Assembly: GCA_028023455.1 (NCBI GenBank)
Contig: JAQFVV010006200.1
Location: forward strand, 4,751,860-4,815,859
Length of the DNA stretch: 64,000 nucleotides
Source: Epiperipatus broadwayi
Lineage: Eukaryota > Onychophora > Udeonychophora > Euonychophora > Peripatidae
Direction of reading: 5' to 3'
Within the stretch, counting starts at the first letter, position 1; each line of letters starts with the position of its first letter. This document shows positions 23,960 through 38,576 of the stretch, piece after piece. The notes under the pieces are model-generated. The model was given only the letters and a program-made list of their open reading frames with translations, searched no databases and was not told where the DNA came from. The translations under genes were made by a program, and so were the position numbers.

Positions 23960-25015
23960 ATGTAATAAATCTAATTTTAATAAGTTAACATTAACAGTAT
24001 TAATTTAATAACAATAACATATGACCAGGATTCATTTATTCGCACAGATCTTTTCAAGTATAACTACAACACAGACATTTTAAAATACATTTATTACCTT
24101 TTATATTAGAAGGAGATTTCATCATATTGAAAGCTTCAGAACCATACTTGAGACACTTTAAAACTTCTCATTTTATTATCTTCAATCATTGAATTGAGGA
24201 TTAGTTTATAAGTACATTTAAAAATATGTGTATTGTTGTATTTATGCTTGAACAAAATCTTTACGTATAAGTGAAACCATAGTAATATGTTAAATTTGGC
24301 TAACATTGTTAGTATTAATTTTTGTTATATATATATACACACAATTGTTTTGGTTTTTATAAACCTCTCTCATATCTCAATTCCTCCATAATATTTCAAA
24401 TGTGCATTAATATAAAATCTCAATTGATGCTTTTTCACTATACATGCTTTGCATGAACAACCTCTGTTTTTCAAATGAGCTAGAATTATAAACACACCTG
24501 AAACTCAATGTCTACATTAATAGTTCACTGTATTTTGTTGCATTTCACTCTCAGGCAAAATAAAGAGTGGTTATATCCACTTTTAAGCACTATGTGAAAA
24601 GATCTTTGCACTACAGATACATATTACAATGTTCTTTGCTTCAACCAGAGAATGTAGACAATTGTAAATTATTACTGTAATAAATCTTAACTATATTTAT
24701 TATTTTGCTGAACCACACTTTCTATACAGTATATCATTTTCAAAGCAAAATTAATTGTAGTCTTTGTTTGACAAAGATATGCTTTATAGAAAGACTAGTT
24801 CAGTAAAATAACAAATATTGTTAGGATTTATTACCATAATAGTTGACAGTTGTTGACCTACTCAGATAGAATACACACACACACACGCACACACACACAT
24901 ATATATATTCTACCTATGGTATATTGGTTTTCTTCCATCTAAATTTACACACATATCTAATAAATGCTGTATTCCTATTTTGGAATATATATATATTAAT
25001 AAATATTAATATATT
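23960..25015. other. AT-rich stretch with a CA/AT microsatellite
   Basis: A (CA)n-(TA)n run lies at 24870-24908. No coding or repeat signal otherwise. Confidence 0.6.
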
Positions 25016-25017
25016 TT

Positions 25018-25627
25018 TCATTTCTCATCTGAAGTTCAAGCTGATTATTTATTTTGTTAATGTAATAGTAGTATTAGGTGGAGGAGAATAGCAGTCAGGA
25101 AATATCATTGAATCTACATAAAGATTATTTGTCATGTATATCCAATTTGATCATTACTGTGACTATTATAGTTTTGTCAATTAAAAATAAAATGTATCTA
25201 GTCACTCCATCATGTATGTGGTCACCTGTTAGTTATCTTTAAATTGTGTTTGTATTTAAATGTTAACTTGATTATTACCAATTGGGTGAAAGGATAGTTA
25301 CTATTACATTTGTAATGATAACTATCCTTTTTTAATACTTGATAACAATCAAATTAACAATAAATTGAAAAATACAATATTTGTGAATTAATTTTAGTCT
25401 AGGGGAATTTAAAGATAGGCGACCATGTACATGGTGAAGTGATGATATATATAACTTATTTTTAATTGACAAATCTATAATAGTCACAAGTAATAATCAA
25501 ATTGAACATACATAAAAATAATCTCTATGCAGATTAAATTATATTTCCTGACTTCCAGCCCTTGCATCTAATACTATTATTAAACTATCAAAATAAATAA
25601 TCAGCTTAGACTTCAGATGAGAAATGA
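25018..25627. mobile_element. ~610-bp foldback (palindromic) element
   Basis: The ends TCATTTCTCATCTGAAGT and ACTTCAGATGAGAAATGA are perfect reverse complements, and the arms match inward through ATAATCAGCTTGA/CTAAGCTGATTAT-type blocks to the hairpin centre at 25291-25328 (AGGATAGTTA...TAACTATCCT). The arms are about 300 bases and carry many mismatches, so they are older than the hairpin at 17750. No transposase frame. The right end overlaps the start of the segmental duplication at 25583. Confidence 0.75.
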
Positions 25628-26555
25628 CATACAACAAAATTATTAGCAATGACAATAACTTTAATTAACAAATAGAGTTATGTAATAATAATAAAAATAT
25701 TTATATATTTACATTTAAAAATTATATCATGAGCACATGTGAAAGGGAAAAAATCTTTGTAGCTTCATAATATCTCATTAAGAAAAGTTAATTGAAAGTT
25801 CAGTTAATTACTTTGATACCTTTGTGAGATCATGTATATTTTTGTCTCTGTAAATGTGAATATATTATCATTAAAATCATTAATTTTAAATGTCAGCTAG
25901 CAATATTAACATTTTAACTTCTTTTGATTTATTCCATGATTTTTTTTCTTATGGCAGTTTCCATTGCAATTTTCCCATGAGCATCAAAATAAGTAGATTC
26001 ACAAACTAATTATAGAAGTACATTTTTATGTGATAATCAATTTATATGGTTGAATTTTCTTCTTATAGCAAGGAAATGTCAGATATTTCTTCAGCATTAA
26101 ATAGTGATAAATAGATCAGCAGGATCAAAATTAATTTTAAGGCATTTCTTTGCTTACAGCTCCATATTCAGTTACAATTCTGGAAAAGTCAGGAAAAGCA
26201 TTCTGGTAGGTTTTCTACTCCATAAAATGCATGATATTTCCTTATATAACCATTATCATCTTTACTGACTTTATTCAATAAGTAAAAATGATGAAGAAGC
26301 AACAATTATTCCCTCCTTTTTTGGAAATGCAGACAAATTTAGAGAGCTTCTGTTGGTTATCATAGCAATGTTCTTTTTATTTACCATAATATTATTTATT
26401 TTAAAAAATAAAAATATTTTACTTTTAACAATGATTGTTATCATTTTCAAAATGTTTTAAAATTTATTTACACATGATTTTTAATATTTTATAATATATA
26501 TAATAAAGAAAAATAGTCACATAAAAGCAACATCTGTAAACTCTTATATGAAGGT
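25583..26555 (+). repeat. Copy A of a ~1-kb segmental duplication
   Basis: Collinear with 27869-28990. Anchors: AAATAATCAGCTTAGAC (25592 and 27882), TTTAACAT-type blocks near 25910 and 28320, CTCCATATTCAG (26160 and 28561), and TTATTTACACATGA (26463 and 28891). At the place where this copy has only GTAATAATAATAAAAAT (about 25682), copy B carries a 150-base (ATA)n. Confidence 0.8.
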
Positions 26556-26751
26556 TAATTTGCCCCTCCTCCAGAGTCAATTTAACATAAACATCACTCA
26601 ATTTTATTTTCTACTCTAAAATTTTTTTAAAAATTTTTTACAATAATATCACATTTAGCAGTACTTCTTTGGAAATGAACTTACAAGCTGGCATAAATAT
26701 AACAAATAATGTCATCTTTAGTCTAGATAGTATTTACAAATTCATTGCATT

Positions 26752-26752
<1 letters not shown>

Positions 26753-26785
<33 letters not shown>
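26753..26785. repeat. (TA)n microsatellite
   Basis: About 32 bases of pure AT alternation. Confidence 0.9.
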
Positions 26786-26788
<3 letters not shown>

Positions 26789-26984
26789 TAATTTATTACA
26801 TTAAAATTATTTATTGGACATAATCATCTACCTGCAATGTTGAGATGAACAAAGAAATCGTCCACTGACAATGAATGTATCATGCTATATGAACACCAAG
26901 AGTTATCTTGAGCACAATATAATATCAACCAAACCATATAATGAACAATACATTTAAATAAAGCCTTCCTCTACTATGAATATA

Positions 26985-27100
26985 GAGGCTGACAAATATA
27001 AAAATATGCCTAACTCATTTTCGAGACTTAGCGGCTGACAAATATAAGAGTATGCTTAGCTCAGTCTTGAGACTTAGAGGCTAATGAATACAAATATAAT
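26985..27100 (+). repeat. 46-bp minisatellite, two and a half units
   Basis: Units at 26985-27030 and 27031-27076 share GGCTGACAAATATAA, then TATGC, then CTCA and GAGACTTA; a third unit starts at 27077 and fades by about 27100. Confidence 0.8.
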
Positions 27101-27114
27101 GTAGCTGGGAAATA

Positions 27115-27865
27115 GTGCTGAGATAAAAACTCTGAAGTATCAATATAACATGACAACCTCAAAACAATGAAACACTCTCCATAATGCAGAAAGCAGCAAG
27201 ATCAACCATTGACAAACTCATAAAACTAATTTTGGTTTCAAACTATATAGTGTTATTCTTTACATGCTTAATCAACAATGCAAAAAATAAAATATCATTT
27301 AAATTCTGAACTCTGATGTTTTTTTGACTATAATCTTATCGGCATAGTTGGAAAGTAGAGTATGAAATTTGTATATTGGCTTGATTTAAATATCACACAA
27401 ATAATTCTGAAATTTACATCAAACATTTAGAATATAAAGGCAGTACTTCTATTTTTTAACAACTTTTCAATATTAAATAAAATGTCATTATTACTTAGTT
27501 CATTCACCATGACTTCTTTATCAACTATTGTTAACGTTTGAATAATATCTTTTTTTTTTTTAAAACTAGTCATTTTTTTGATGCTCAATAGTATCTACTT
27601 TTGTAATGTGTACTATATAAATTATTTGTCCACTCTCCTATATCAAGTACCCATTAACAGGTCCAGAGTCATCAACTTAGAGGTCATCCTTATTGAAAAA
27701 ATAATTAAACCTTGCCTCTCTCTAAATATTTTTTTTATTAATATGCAGGCCTCACTTGGAATGATCTGTAATATCATTTATTTATCATATAATAACTCTG
27801 ATTCATCTTTAGAAAAAATGAATCTTTTATTTTGTGCTTCTTAGCCCTACTTTTTACCCTTATCC
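27115..27865. other. AT-rich spacer between the two duplicated segments
   Basis: The open frame at 27578-27844 has no motif I recognise and I treat it as chance. Nothing else seen. Confidence 0.5.
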
Positions 27866-27868
27866 TCA

Positions 27869-28990
<1,122 letters not shown>

Positions 28991-28994
28991 TATA

Positions 28995-29950
28995 TATATA
29001 AATTTATTTAAGTATTCATATTTGGGGAGTTTTTATTCACAAAAAAAATAATTCTTCAAAAATTTGATATAGTGATTATCTCAGAAATTGGCTCTTGTAT
29101 TTAAATTGGATAGTGTTATATCTAATGATAAAATAAAAAAATTGTAGAAACTCTTGATATCCAAACCTGAAAATGAGCTTTTTTTTTAATTGTGACCATA
29201 GCAGGAAATTATGAAAACAAATTTGTTATTCTCTAAATTATGTTTGAATTATATATACACTTAACCAAGATCTGACAATTAACACAAAAGTAAAATGATA
29301 GGATTTACTATTATAGATTTGATTTGAATATGAGATTTATTTATTTTTTTTAAATAATAATTACAATTAACACAACAAAAAAATATAAAAAATAATAATT
29401 GGTGATTATTATAAGTAAAAAACAAACAAAGAAACGAAATGCAAGAGGTTTTCAAAAATGACTTGTCAAAGCATGCGCATTGTGCTGCAGTTGATGAAAG
29501 GCTTCTTTGAAAGTGTAGCATTATAAATTATTTTTCAAAACATCAGAAAAAAAAAATTATCCAATCACAAGTACATAAAATTTTGGATTCTGGCCAACCA
29601 AAAAAAAAAACAAGTTGAATTTGTTAATAATATAGTATATCATATTACATCCAAATATTACAAAAAGTTTTAGAAAAAACAAATGAGTATATTTACCACT
29701 TTACATTAAATTTATAGATTGTAAAAGAGCATTTAATTCTATAAGCATTTCTGAATCGTCAAGTCTTTGAAACAATGTAACTGAAGAATAGTCAATAGCA
29801 GTTATTAGACTATATAGGGACTCTAAAAAAAAATGGTAAGGTTATGAAGCTAATTCTGTCTCTTCAAAACTTTTTACAACAATTATATGGTAAACAAGAA
29901 AGAAATTAATAAAGATTATTTAAATACAAGTATATTGTCTATACTGAACT
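28995..29950. other. AT-rich stretch without a recognised feature
   Basis: A short stretch near 29470 contains CATGCGCA within otherwise AT-rich DNA. This resembles half of an NRF-1-type site, but one such octamer is weak evidence. No gene seen. Confidence 0.5.
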
Positions 29951-29955
29951 TAATG

Positions 29956-30066
29956 TAATTAAAAGGGATTTGAACTCAGACTTTCAAGCTCCTTATAGAT
30001 ATTGAATAAGACGGAATGGATAGCTATAAGGAGTTTGAAAGTCTGAGTTTAAATCCCTTCTAATTA
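29956..30066. repeat. 111-bp hairpin with 45-bp arms and B-box-like sequence
   Basis: The left arm 29956-30000 and right arm 30022-30066 pair with few mismatches around a 21-base loop. Each arm holds GTCTGAGTT(C/T)AAATCCC, which fits an RNA polymerase III B box and resembles the SINE at 19822 (GTCTGAGTTCGATTCC). It may be an inverted pair of SINE ends. Confidence 0.7.
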
Positions 30067-30129
30067 TAACAAAGATTATCTAAATTATTTAGATTTGAAA
30101 ATAATGTGGTTGTTTTTACAAATAATGCT

Positions 30130-30480
30130 TTAAAGCTTCAGAAAAAATTGTCATATAAAGACAGGCTGAAGATAAATCTTAAAAATTATAAACTAATATT
30201 CATTGGATTTTCGAAAGAAAAAAAATGATAGTAATAAATGAAATGAATGCAATATAATGAATGAAATTAATAATAAAGTTAAATTTGCTTAGAATGCTTA
30301 GTAGAAATAATTTAATATTAAAAAAAAAAACATACTTAATTTGAAAAGAAATACTTATAATGAAATGAAAAAAGATATATTGAAATAGACCAGAAAAGAG
30401 ATCAAAATGAAATGCATCAGTGTTAGAACAAACACTACTGATATCGTTGAATGAATTAAAATAAGAGGATTAATTGCGCT
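30130..30480 (+). pseudogene. RTE-like LINE fragment, internally deleted
   Basis: The first part reads KDRLKINLKNYKLIFIG, matching the (G)-L-x-IN-x-K-K-T-K-x-M-x block after the reverse transcriptase active site. About 200 bases on, another frame reads ISVRTNTTDIVE, matching the region after the RRMLGI-type block. The segment between is shorter than in the copy at 41385-43455, so a deletion or decay lies between. Stops in all frames. Too degraded for clade proof on its own, but consistent with the family at 41.4 and 62.4 kb. Confidence 0.55.
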
Positions 30481-30489
30481 TCCCATGCA

Positions 30490-32720
30490 GCTAAAAGAGG
30501 TGAAGACTTGTGGGGATTACAGAGCATTGTAGGAGATTTAAAAAGAATTTTATATAAAATAAACTGTTGAGATAATAATAAAAAAAAAAAGGTTGGTCGA
30601 TTAGAAAAATTAGATTAAACATAACAGTTGATTGACAGTAGTAGAAAATAATAATAAAACAATATATTTGATTTCTAATTTTCACTGACGGGAATGGGCC
30701 GAATCAACAACTACTGCAAAAGTCTGGATGACTTCTCATTTAAAATGTTTAATTCCCAAATATTTGTTTTTTAAAACTAGGATAAATTTTATTTGATCTT
30801 AAACCACTTTTGCTGGCTACTAAATTTTTATAAAAAGGAAAAATTATAAATAAGAGTAAAATATAAAAATAATATACATTTATATGAAGAAAGTTTATCC
30901 CACGCTCGACTTTTCCTCCACTTATAAAAGGATAATTTTTTCAGAAAAATGCCAATGTTGTATCATTGTGCGTGTTTACGCACGTTCCAAGTTTATATTT
31001 GACAAATATAAAAAATATATCTTGAATGCACGCACACGTTAAAACTTTTTATTCCAAAACGCACAGATGTCGTTGTTATACTTATGTAAATATTAAGTGC
31101 TTTAGTTGCTTTTTCCTTTTTTAAATTTAAACTATATATAACGTTACATTGATACGAAATTGATTGATACGGTCAAAATAATAAAAGAAAAGACAGGCTC
31201 TATACTATTTAATCGGCCATATCATTGACTCGAATAAACAGGCCGTTCTGCCTTAAGAACATTCAGCATACATACATGCGCTTTCCTGCCTTGCTCCAGA
31301 TGTCTGCAGAACCAGTTGCTAACGGAAAAAATACATTAATCTGTGCTGTCTTTGAAACATTAAAAAAAAAAAAACATTTTTAGGATGAAATTGCTGATTA
31401 TTAATTGATAGCAGAGAAAAAATATAAACGCCCATATATATATGTACTTTTGTGCATACTGTGCAGGTACTTACACATACTATAATCAAAATTATCCCAA
31501 ATTCATAACTCAAACAGGCTTTTAATGTTACACATAGTATATATGTGTGAGTGTGCACGAAGTGAATATAAATATGCGATACTCCGTTATATTATGATAA
31601 TCGTTTATTTTAAAACAGTGAGTCGTAATATATCAAAATAAATGAAGTTAAGATAGAACTTTCTTTAACAAGACCAACTTTAAATTCGCATTTGATATCA
31701 TTGAAAAAACATCACGTCATAGACTAAAAGGAAATCAAAATCTACATATATACGTGTGTGTGATATTTCGTTAAAAGATAAGATAGTTATAAGCGAAAAT
31801 AATGACGAATCTTGTTTGTTAATTGGTATCTTCTAAATAAATTACGAACTTCTTTGATATTTTAAAGTTTATATATCTATAAGTTAATTTTTCATTTTAT
31901 ATTCCAAGATAAGTTTACAAATCTAGGCAATAAGCTAATACAAACAAGTAATAATGTTTGATCATTGTTGGTGACAGTTTGCTTTTGCTTACCACGATCT
32001 TAATAACATTAATTTTAGTATTATATAGTAAGGTGCATTTTTTCTCATATGTATTGGGTTTGGCATGTGTAAGATGCCATGTCTAGATGCAATCCTTTTC
32101 ATCTATTGATTATAATACTCATCTAATCTGATTATTTTAATGTTTAAAAGACCATTTCAAAGCAAAAAAAAATTCAGCATTCTTCTATAGAGAAACAGTG
32201 CACAAAATCCATTATTTATAAGAATAATCAATGACTATTTAGCAAGAGTTTACGTTTTTATTTTCTTGTTTTATCTTTGGGGTTGACCATAAATTATTAG
32301 CTATTAAATATATCTTAAACTCTGTTGTAAATCCTCACTATATTCTACTTAGGTTCAAGTCCCATACTGTAGACTTAATATACCCATATGTACTAATCAT
32401 TACAAGCATTCTTTTAAAATACACAGTACTATATACTCATTCAATGACTAAAAATAAATGTCAGTAAAAGCTGAAAGACTCATAATATTTCATGCTTATG
32501 ATATAGTTTATTGCACACATACATAAACTTTATTATATATATATGCATGTAATAAATATATCAGCAATTTATATATATATATATATGTAAGTATGTAAAT
32601 TTAATACTAATCTAATAGTGTATGTCTCAAGATAAATTTCCTTTCACATTATATATATATATGGATAGATGAACCTCCAAGTACTAGCTGTATAAATCAA
32701 ACAACACTGTATTAAAACCT
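30490..32720. other. Stretch without recognised genes
   Basis: The part 30890-31330 has more CpG (for example CACGCTCGAC, ACGCACGTTCC) than its surroundings and no repeat partner in the window. It could be low-copy or regulatory sequence; I have no direct evidence of function. Confidence 0.45.
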
Positions 32721-32725
32721 GATGG

Positions 32726-33138
32726 ACTGATCTTGCCATCCAATATCTTATACAGTCATGTAGATTATTAAATGATAACAAGAGTAAATTTAAATCAACT
32801 GAGATATTCTCATGTTTTATTTGAATAGGCTTATATTTAAATCTACAAGATAGTGCTAATTTTTATTCATTTTAACATCTTATAAATAATTCACTAAATA
32901 TCAAGATTATAAGATAGAATTTTACAGCATTGATAAATATATAATAAACATAAATATTTGAAGCATTCACTATATAAATGCAAATGCTTCCTAGTATCAA
33001 TTCAGATAAAAACTGAATCCAATTTCATCTTGCCATCCAGAATATTACAGACATGTAGATAAGTCAACGATAATAATAAAAGCAAATTTTAAATCAGCTG
33101 AAATTTTCTTGCAATTTCATTTGAATCAACTTATGCTT
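32726..33138 (+). repeat. Direct repeat, two diverged ~118-bp units
   Basis: Units at 32726-32845 and 33023-33138 (period about 297) share ATCTTGCCATCCA, ATGTAGAT, AAATCA(A/G)CTGA and TTTATTTGAAT/TTTCATTTGAAT in order. A piece of the start, inverted (GGCAAGATGAAAATGG), lies at 33248. Confidence 0.65.
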
Positions 33139-33708
33139 ATTTTAACAACCAAACATCAAATATGTAGTTGCAATATTACAATGTTGGTAAATATGTAGTA
33201 CTTTAAAAAAAAAATAGACCTCTAAAGTATTTATATAAGAACTCAAATGGCAAGATGAAAATGGATAGATTTGATTTAGGGGATTGTTGGATTTACAATC
33301 TAAAACTTGAGAATTGAATCTGGAGTTCAAAGTTCATGGATCATGGCTTAAACTCTGTCACTTTTGGTATTTAAATTTCTTATTTATTACTGAACAATAA
33401 ATCATTCAATTCTTTAAAAAAACTACAACGAATGCAATTGCAATGTTGGTTAAATGATATCTGGATATATTTATATATACTCACTCTCTCCATTTTTTCA
33501 GACAAAATAAAATAGCACTAATTGTGTAACTATAAATATTTATTTTTAAGTCATATTATTTAAAAGGCATTGATTTTATATTTAGTATGAGATATTTTAA
33601 AGAAAGGTTAAAATAGAAAAAATTAATCAATTTATTTAAATTTATATATATAATAAATTAATTAATAAACTCAATATATGTTTATAATAATCAAAGCTTT
33701 CTGATTTT

Positions 33709-33810
33709 TTTTTCATGTGTCAAAGCATTGGCCAGGAAGCGAACCCGCAAACCCGGGACAACTGCTTGTAAAGCAGCTGTGCTGACCACTCGACCACCAA
33801 CGCTTGACAA
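33709..33810 (-). mobile_element. tRNA-derived SINE, best-preserved copy
   Basis: On the minus strand: GCGTTGGTGGTCGAGTGGTC (A box), an anticodon-arm-like CTGCTTTACAAGCAG (4-bp stem, seven-base loop with TAC at the anticodon position, as in tRNA-Val), the B box GCGGGTTCGCTTCC, then CAATGCTTTGACACATG and an A-tail. GCTTTCTGATTT and GCTTTCTAATTT flank it (33697-33708 and 33811-33822), a target-site duplication with one mismatch. The acceptor stem does not close, so it is a SINE, not a tRNA gene. Confidence 0.88.
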
Positions 33811-34238
33811 TGCTTTCTAATTTGAATGCATTCTTCCAACTTTTATTATAAATCTTGAACTATCTTCAGATCAAAGTAAAATTTTCCAAATTAATATATG
33901 CACGTTATCAGAAATTTCAATTTCTAGGTTAATTAGAGATTTGAACCATCTGAACATTCCACACAGAAACGATAGTCAGACTTTATTATTTATATATCTT
34001 AATTTTGAAGTGTGAATGTTTTAGCAATATGTCATATACTTATATTTAACCAGCAATATTTCAATATTCATTTCTTATAATAGGTAAAGATAATAAATAC
34101 TGTATTAAAACACCCGATAAAACAGAAATATACTATAATGAATATATGTGAAATAAACTGTCCAATGCATCATTTGACAAATATTTGTAATCAAATAATG
34201 TTTTTTTAGATTTTCTATACACTCTTCAAATTTATCGC

Positions 34239-34275
34239 AAATCTTCAACTATCACTCAGTGATAGTTGAAGATTT
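34239..34275. repeat. 37-bp perfect palindrome
   Basis: AAATCTTCAACTATCACT, one central C, then its exact reverse complement. It lies about 60 bases left of the larger hairpin 34336-34543. Confidence 0.85.
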
Positions 34276-34335
34276 ATAACAAACGGAGGAGAAATCCATT
34301 GCAAGTCAAAGATTTCAAAATTTATATATATTCAG

Positions 34336-34543
34336 AAATCTTGAATGTGTGGAATTATCCATTTACATCAACCTAATTAGAAAGCACTTAACCTAGAATA
34401 ACTGCCCCAGGCCAAGAGTCAAAGTAAATTTGGATGCATCAGTCTATCAGTTTACTTTGACGCTTGGCCTGGGGCCGTGGTTCTAGGCTAAATGCTTTCT
34501 AATTAAGTTGATTTAAATGGATAACTCCACACATTTAAGATTT
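34336..34543. mobile_element. ~208-bp hairpin element with ~93-bp arms
   Basis: Left arm 34336-34428 and right arm 34450-34543 pair with scattered mismatches around a loop of about 21 bases. The arms contain CCCCAGGCCAAG/CTTGGCCTGGGG, much richer in G+C than the surroundings. No coding frame or obvious target-site duplication. Confidence 0.8.
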
Positions 34544-34574
34544 CCATCTAAACATTCATTAAAATATTGTTCTA

Positions 34575-35780
<1,206 letters not shown>

Positions 35781-35859
35781 TCAAAGCATGTTTATCCATC
35801 TAACATGAGCTGGAACTCACAAATGTACTTCAAACCCAGTCAAACCTGAGATTTAGGTC

Positions 35860-35945
35860 AGGGACCAGCCTAGATTCGAACCCACTCTCTAAATCCCAGA
35901 TCAAACACCTAATGATAACATAATAGTGATGGCACATGAGAATTA
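35860..35945 (-). mobile_element. Possible degenerate tRNA-derived SINE
   Basis: The minus strand has a good B box, GTGGGTTCGAATCTAGG (about 35868-35884). The A box upstream, near ATTAGGTGTTTG, is poor. No tail or duplication could be fixed. Confidence 0.35.
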
Positions 35946-35949
35946 ATTT

Positions 35950-36880
35950 TACTCCGGCCCACACTAGCAAACAATGAGACATCTATTAACTATGACTAAA
36001 CTAAAATACATATAAGCATGGCTGTACTTTTGGAAGTGGAGAAAAAGAGGAATTTGAACACTTAGATAACTTTAAAATAAAATATTTAATAAAAGACATA
36101 TAAAAATTTTGATTATATTGATATTGTGTAGGGCGTGAATATGCATGCCATTGTAGTTAATATGCTCTCATATTCTGGTTTTAAATATTCACAGATTAAT
36201 ATACATTTTTATTTTGTAGGGTAGGTTTACTATTACTATGCCAATCATTTTTAATAGAAAATTTAGATATTATATCAGTAACGCATTTATTGATTACAAT
36301 TAAAGATGGTGATTGCTATATAGAGATATAATGAGTGCTGTGAAAATTAGTTATATACTGAATGAATTATTCTCATGCCGTTTCGGTAGTGAAAATAATA
36401 ATAATAATAAAAAAAACTAAAACATTTTAAAGTTGCATTTGATTATGGAACAAAACCTTTGATTAACAAAATTTACAATTTATATTTCAAACAGAACACT
36501 TGATATCTCCCTAGGCAAATAGATACTCTTAAATACAGAAATAAGTTACAATGGTGGGATTGTATAAGACTGAAATAAATCTAATTAATAAAGCTAGAAG
36601 TAGTTGGCATTTATATATATATATTTTAAGCAGAGTGCAATTTCAATATTATTACAGCACTAAAATTAGGTCATAGCAAAAAGAAATAATACTACAAAGA
36701 AGTTTGCAGTGCTGACATAATGGCCTAAAATAACAGGAAAAGGCATGCTTCTGGATGAAAAACGAAGTGGATAGGCATGCTGTGGTCATCGCTGATGTGC
36801 AGGCCTTTGATACGAAGAAGTGAATATGCATAGCATGTGCCAAACTTACGGGATCCCTGCCAGAGGCATTTTTACATGCA
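35950..36880. other. Stretch without a recognised feature
   Basis: AT-rich with a short ATA run at about 36396. No gene seen; the minus-strand frame at 36843-36652 has no family resemblance. Confidence 0.55.
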
Positions 36881-36887
36881 ATAAATG

Positions 36888-36962
36888 TTCTGGATAGCTC
36901 AACTATCTATGGAATGAGATATGAGAAGAAATCTATGGGTTCGAACTTGTCACAACCCCCAG
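36888..36962 (+). mobile_element. tRNA-derived SINE head
   Basis: TGGATAGCTCAACTATC (A box) and GGGTTCGAACTTG (B box at 36937) lie about 40 bases apart, the spacing of a tRNA-type internal promoter. The head differs from the GCGTTGG family, so it is a second SINE or tRNA lineage. Pairing is insufficient for a functional tRNA. Confidence 0.5.
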
Positions 36963-36964
36963 AT

Positions 36965-37850
36965 TAGAAGACTAGAAGCACGTAATATATATACGAAGAT
37001 AGGCCAAATGTCAGTAACGTGGTACGGATGAATGTCACTAACAACATGAAATATAATTTACTGCTTTAAAATAAATGACCCTTGTTCGAGTATTATAATT
37101 TAGATAAATAATATGCTATGCAGTTATAATATATAAATATTTAGATTTCATTTATGAAAATATACTTGAAGATTTTATTTAGTAAAAGAAACTTAAGATT
37201 TACCCCTTCACTTTTCTGCTATTTAAAATAATTCAATCCCACCTTCATGGATTTTATAACAACTGAAAATATTTAAGCATATACTATTTTAAGAATATAT
37301 ATAAAAAAATAACTAGCAGTTATATATAGAAAACAATTAATAAGTCACTCTTTCAGAATTGAATAAATACTATTTTATAAGATTTCAGAGTGTTAATTAG
37401 CTTGAGTTTTGGATTCACCCTGGGTAGAAAATCCAGAGTTAAACAAATCAATTTTATATTAAAAACGAATCTAAAATATTGATTCCTAAAAACAATCTGG
37501 CGAACGTATTAATTTATAATGCATTATATATATATATATATTTAAGGGGACGTTAATAACCTTAATTAATGGAGATTTAATTGAAAAACAAAAGGATTTT
37601 AGAAATTAAGTTTGCCAGGTTTCTGGAAATTGGCATATTAATAATAAGCAAGCAGATATATAAATCAAATAATAAATACATATAAATAAATGACTGCACC
37701 AAAGTTAAGGAAAGTTAAGAGCATATGAGAGAGAATTAAATTTATAGGAATTACTTAAGAGCAAATTACATATTAAAACAAAAAACAAAGTTAAATAATA
37801 CATTAGAAGAAATCTTGATAGATTAGTTAGGCTAGATTTAGTTTGAGATG
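36965..37850. other. AT-rich stretch without a recognised feature
   Basis: Contains a (TA)n run at 37524-37541 and little else that I can interpret. Confidence 0.6.
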
Positions 37851-37855
37851 ATAGC

Positions 37856-38089
37856 TTGAAAAGTTACCTTGTGATTTTAAAATCCAATTTAAAGTATGGC
37901 ACATGCACGGCAATTGAAATGCAAGTTCTTCAAGGCAGCAAGCTTCTATTAGCATTAAAGTTCTTAGGTTGGGCTTTTACTTCACTCTTGGGCAGCAGAA
38001 TGATATGGCTGTGGAAGATGATGACCCAACAAGGCCAAGAAGGGTGGTGGATTTACACTACATCATTTTTAGTTTCACAACAATGTTAA
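37856..38089 (+). other. Open 77-codon frame in a G+C-richer patch, unrecognised
   Basis: The sequence at about 37895-38060 is visibly less AT-rich than its surroundings and one frame stays open for 77 codons from an ATG. The peptide has a hydrophobic middle (LLLALKFLGWAFTSLLG) followed by a Trp- and Gln-rich end (WLWKMMTQQGQEGWW). I recognise no family in this frame or the other five, and see no splice sites or neighbours that would support a gene. A transposon remnant is as likely as an exon. Confidence 0.2.
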
Positions 38090-38576
38090 CAATCAGTTCT
38101 CACTAGAGTAGCTCATCTATTCTGTCTCAAAATTCAACCATTTTATACTCTGCCCAGGTGTTTTTGGAATGCTTTTAATCATTTAGTTTTAGCTTTAAAA
38201 TCTAATCTCTGATCTTAAAATTCTTACTTTTTCTTTATCGATTGTTTTTGAAGATGCAACAGTAAGATAACGTCCAAAAATAAATTCAAATCTATTTCCA
38301 GATTAGAAATAGATTTGACAAAATGTTTATAAAAGAAAATCTTTAATCTTAATCCCCATTTTAAGTAAAAACTTTAATTAAAATACCTTCCCCAGATTAA
38401 AACAATACTGTTTACAACCCTTTAATTATTTTTAGACAATTAACTGTAGCATCTTCCATCTTTTAATAATAATAAAAAAAGTACTTTAAAAGAAAAAGTT
38501 TGAATATGATGTATAATAAAATATCTACAAAAAATCAATATTTTGTTAGTATTTTGCTCCTATATATATATATATA

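Noticed and set aside
33709-33810. Functional tRNA-Val gene
   Set aside because: The acceptor stem does not close, an A-tail and target-site duplication are present, and decayed sister copies exist: it is a SINE.
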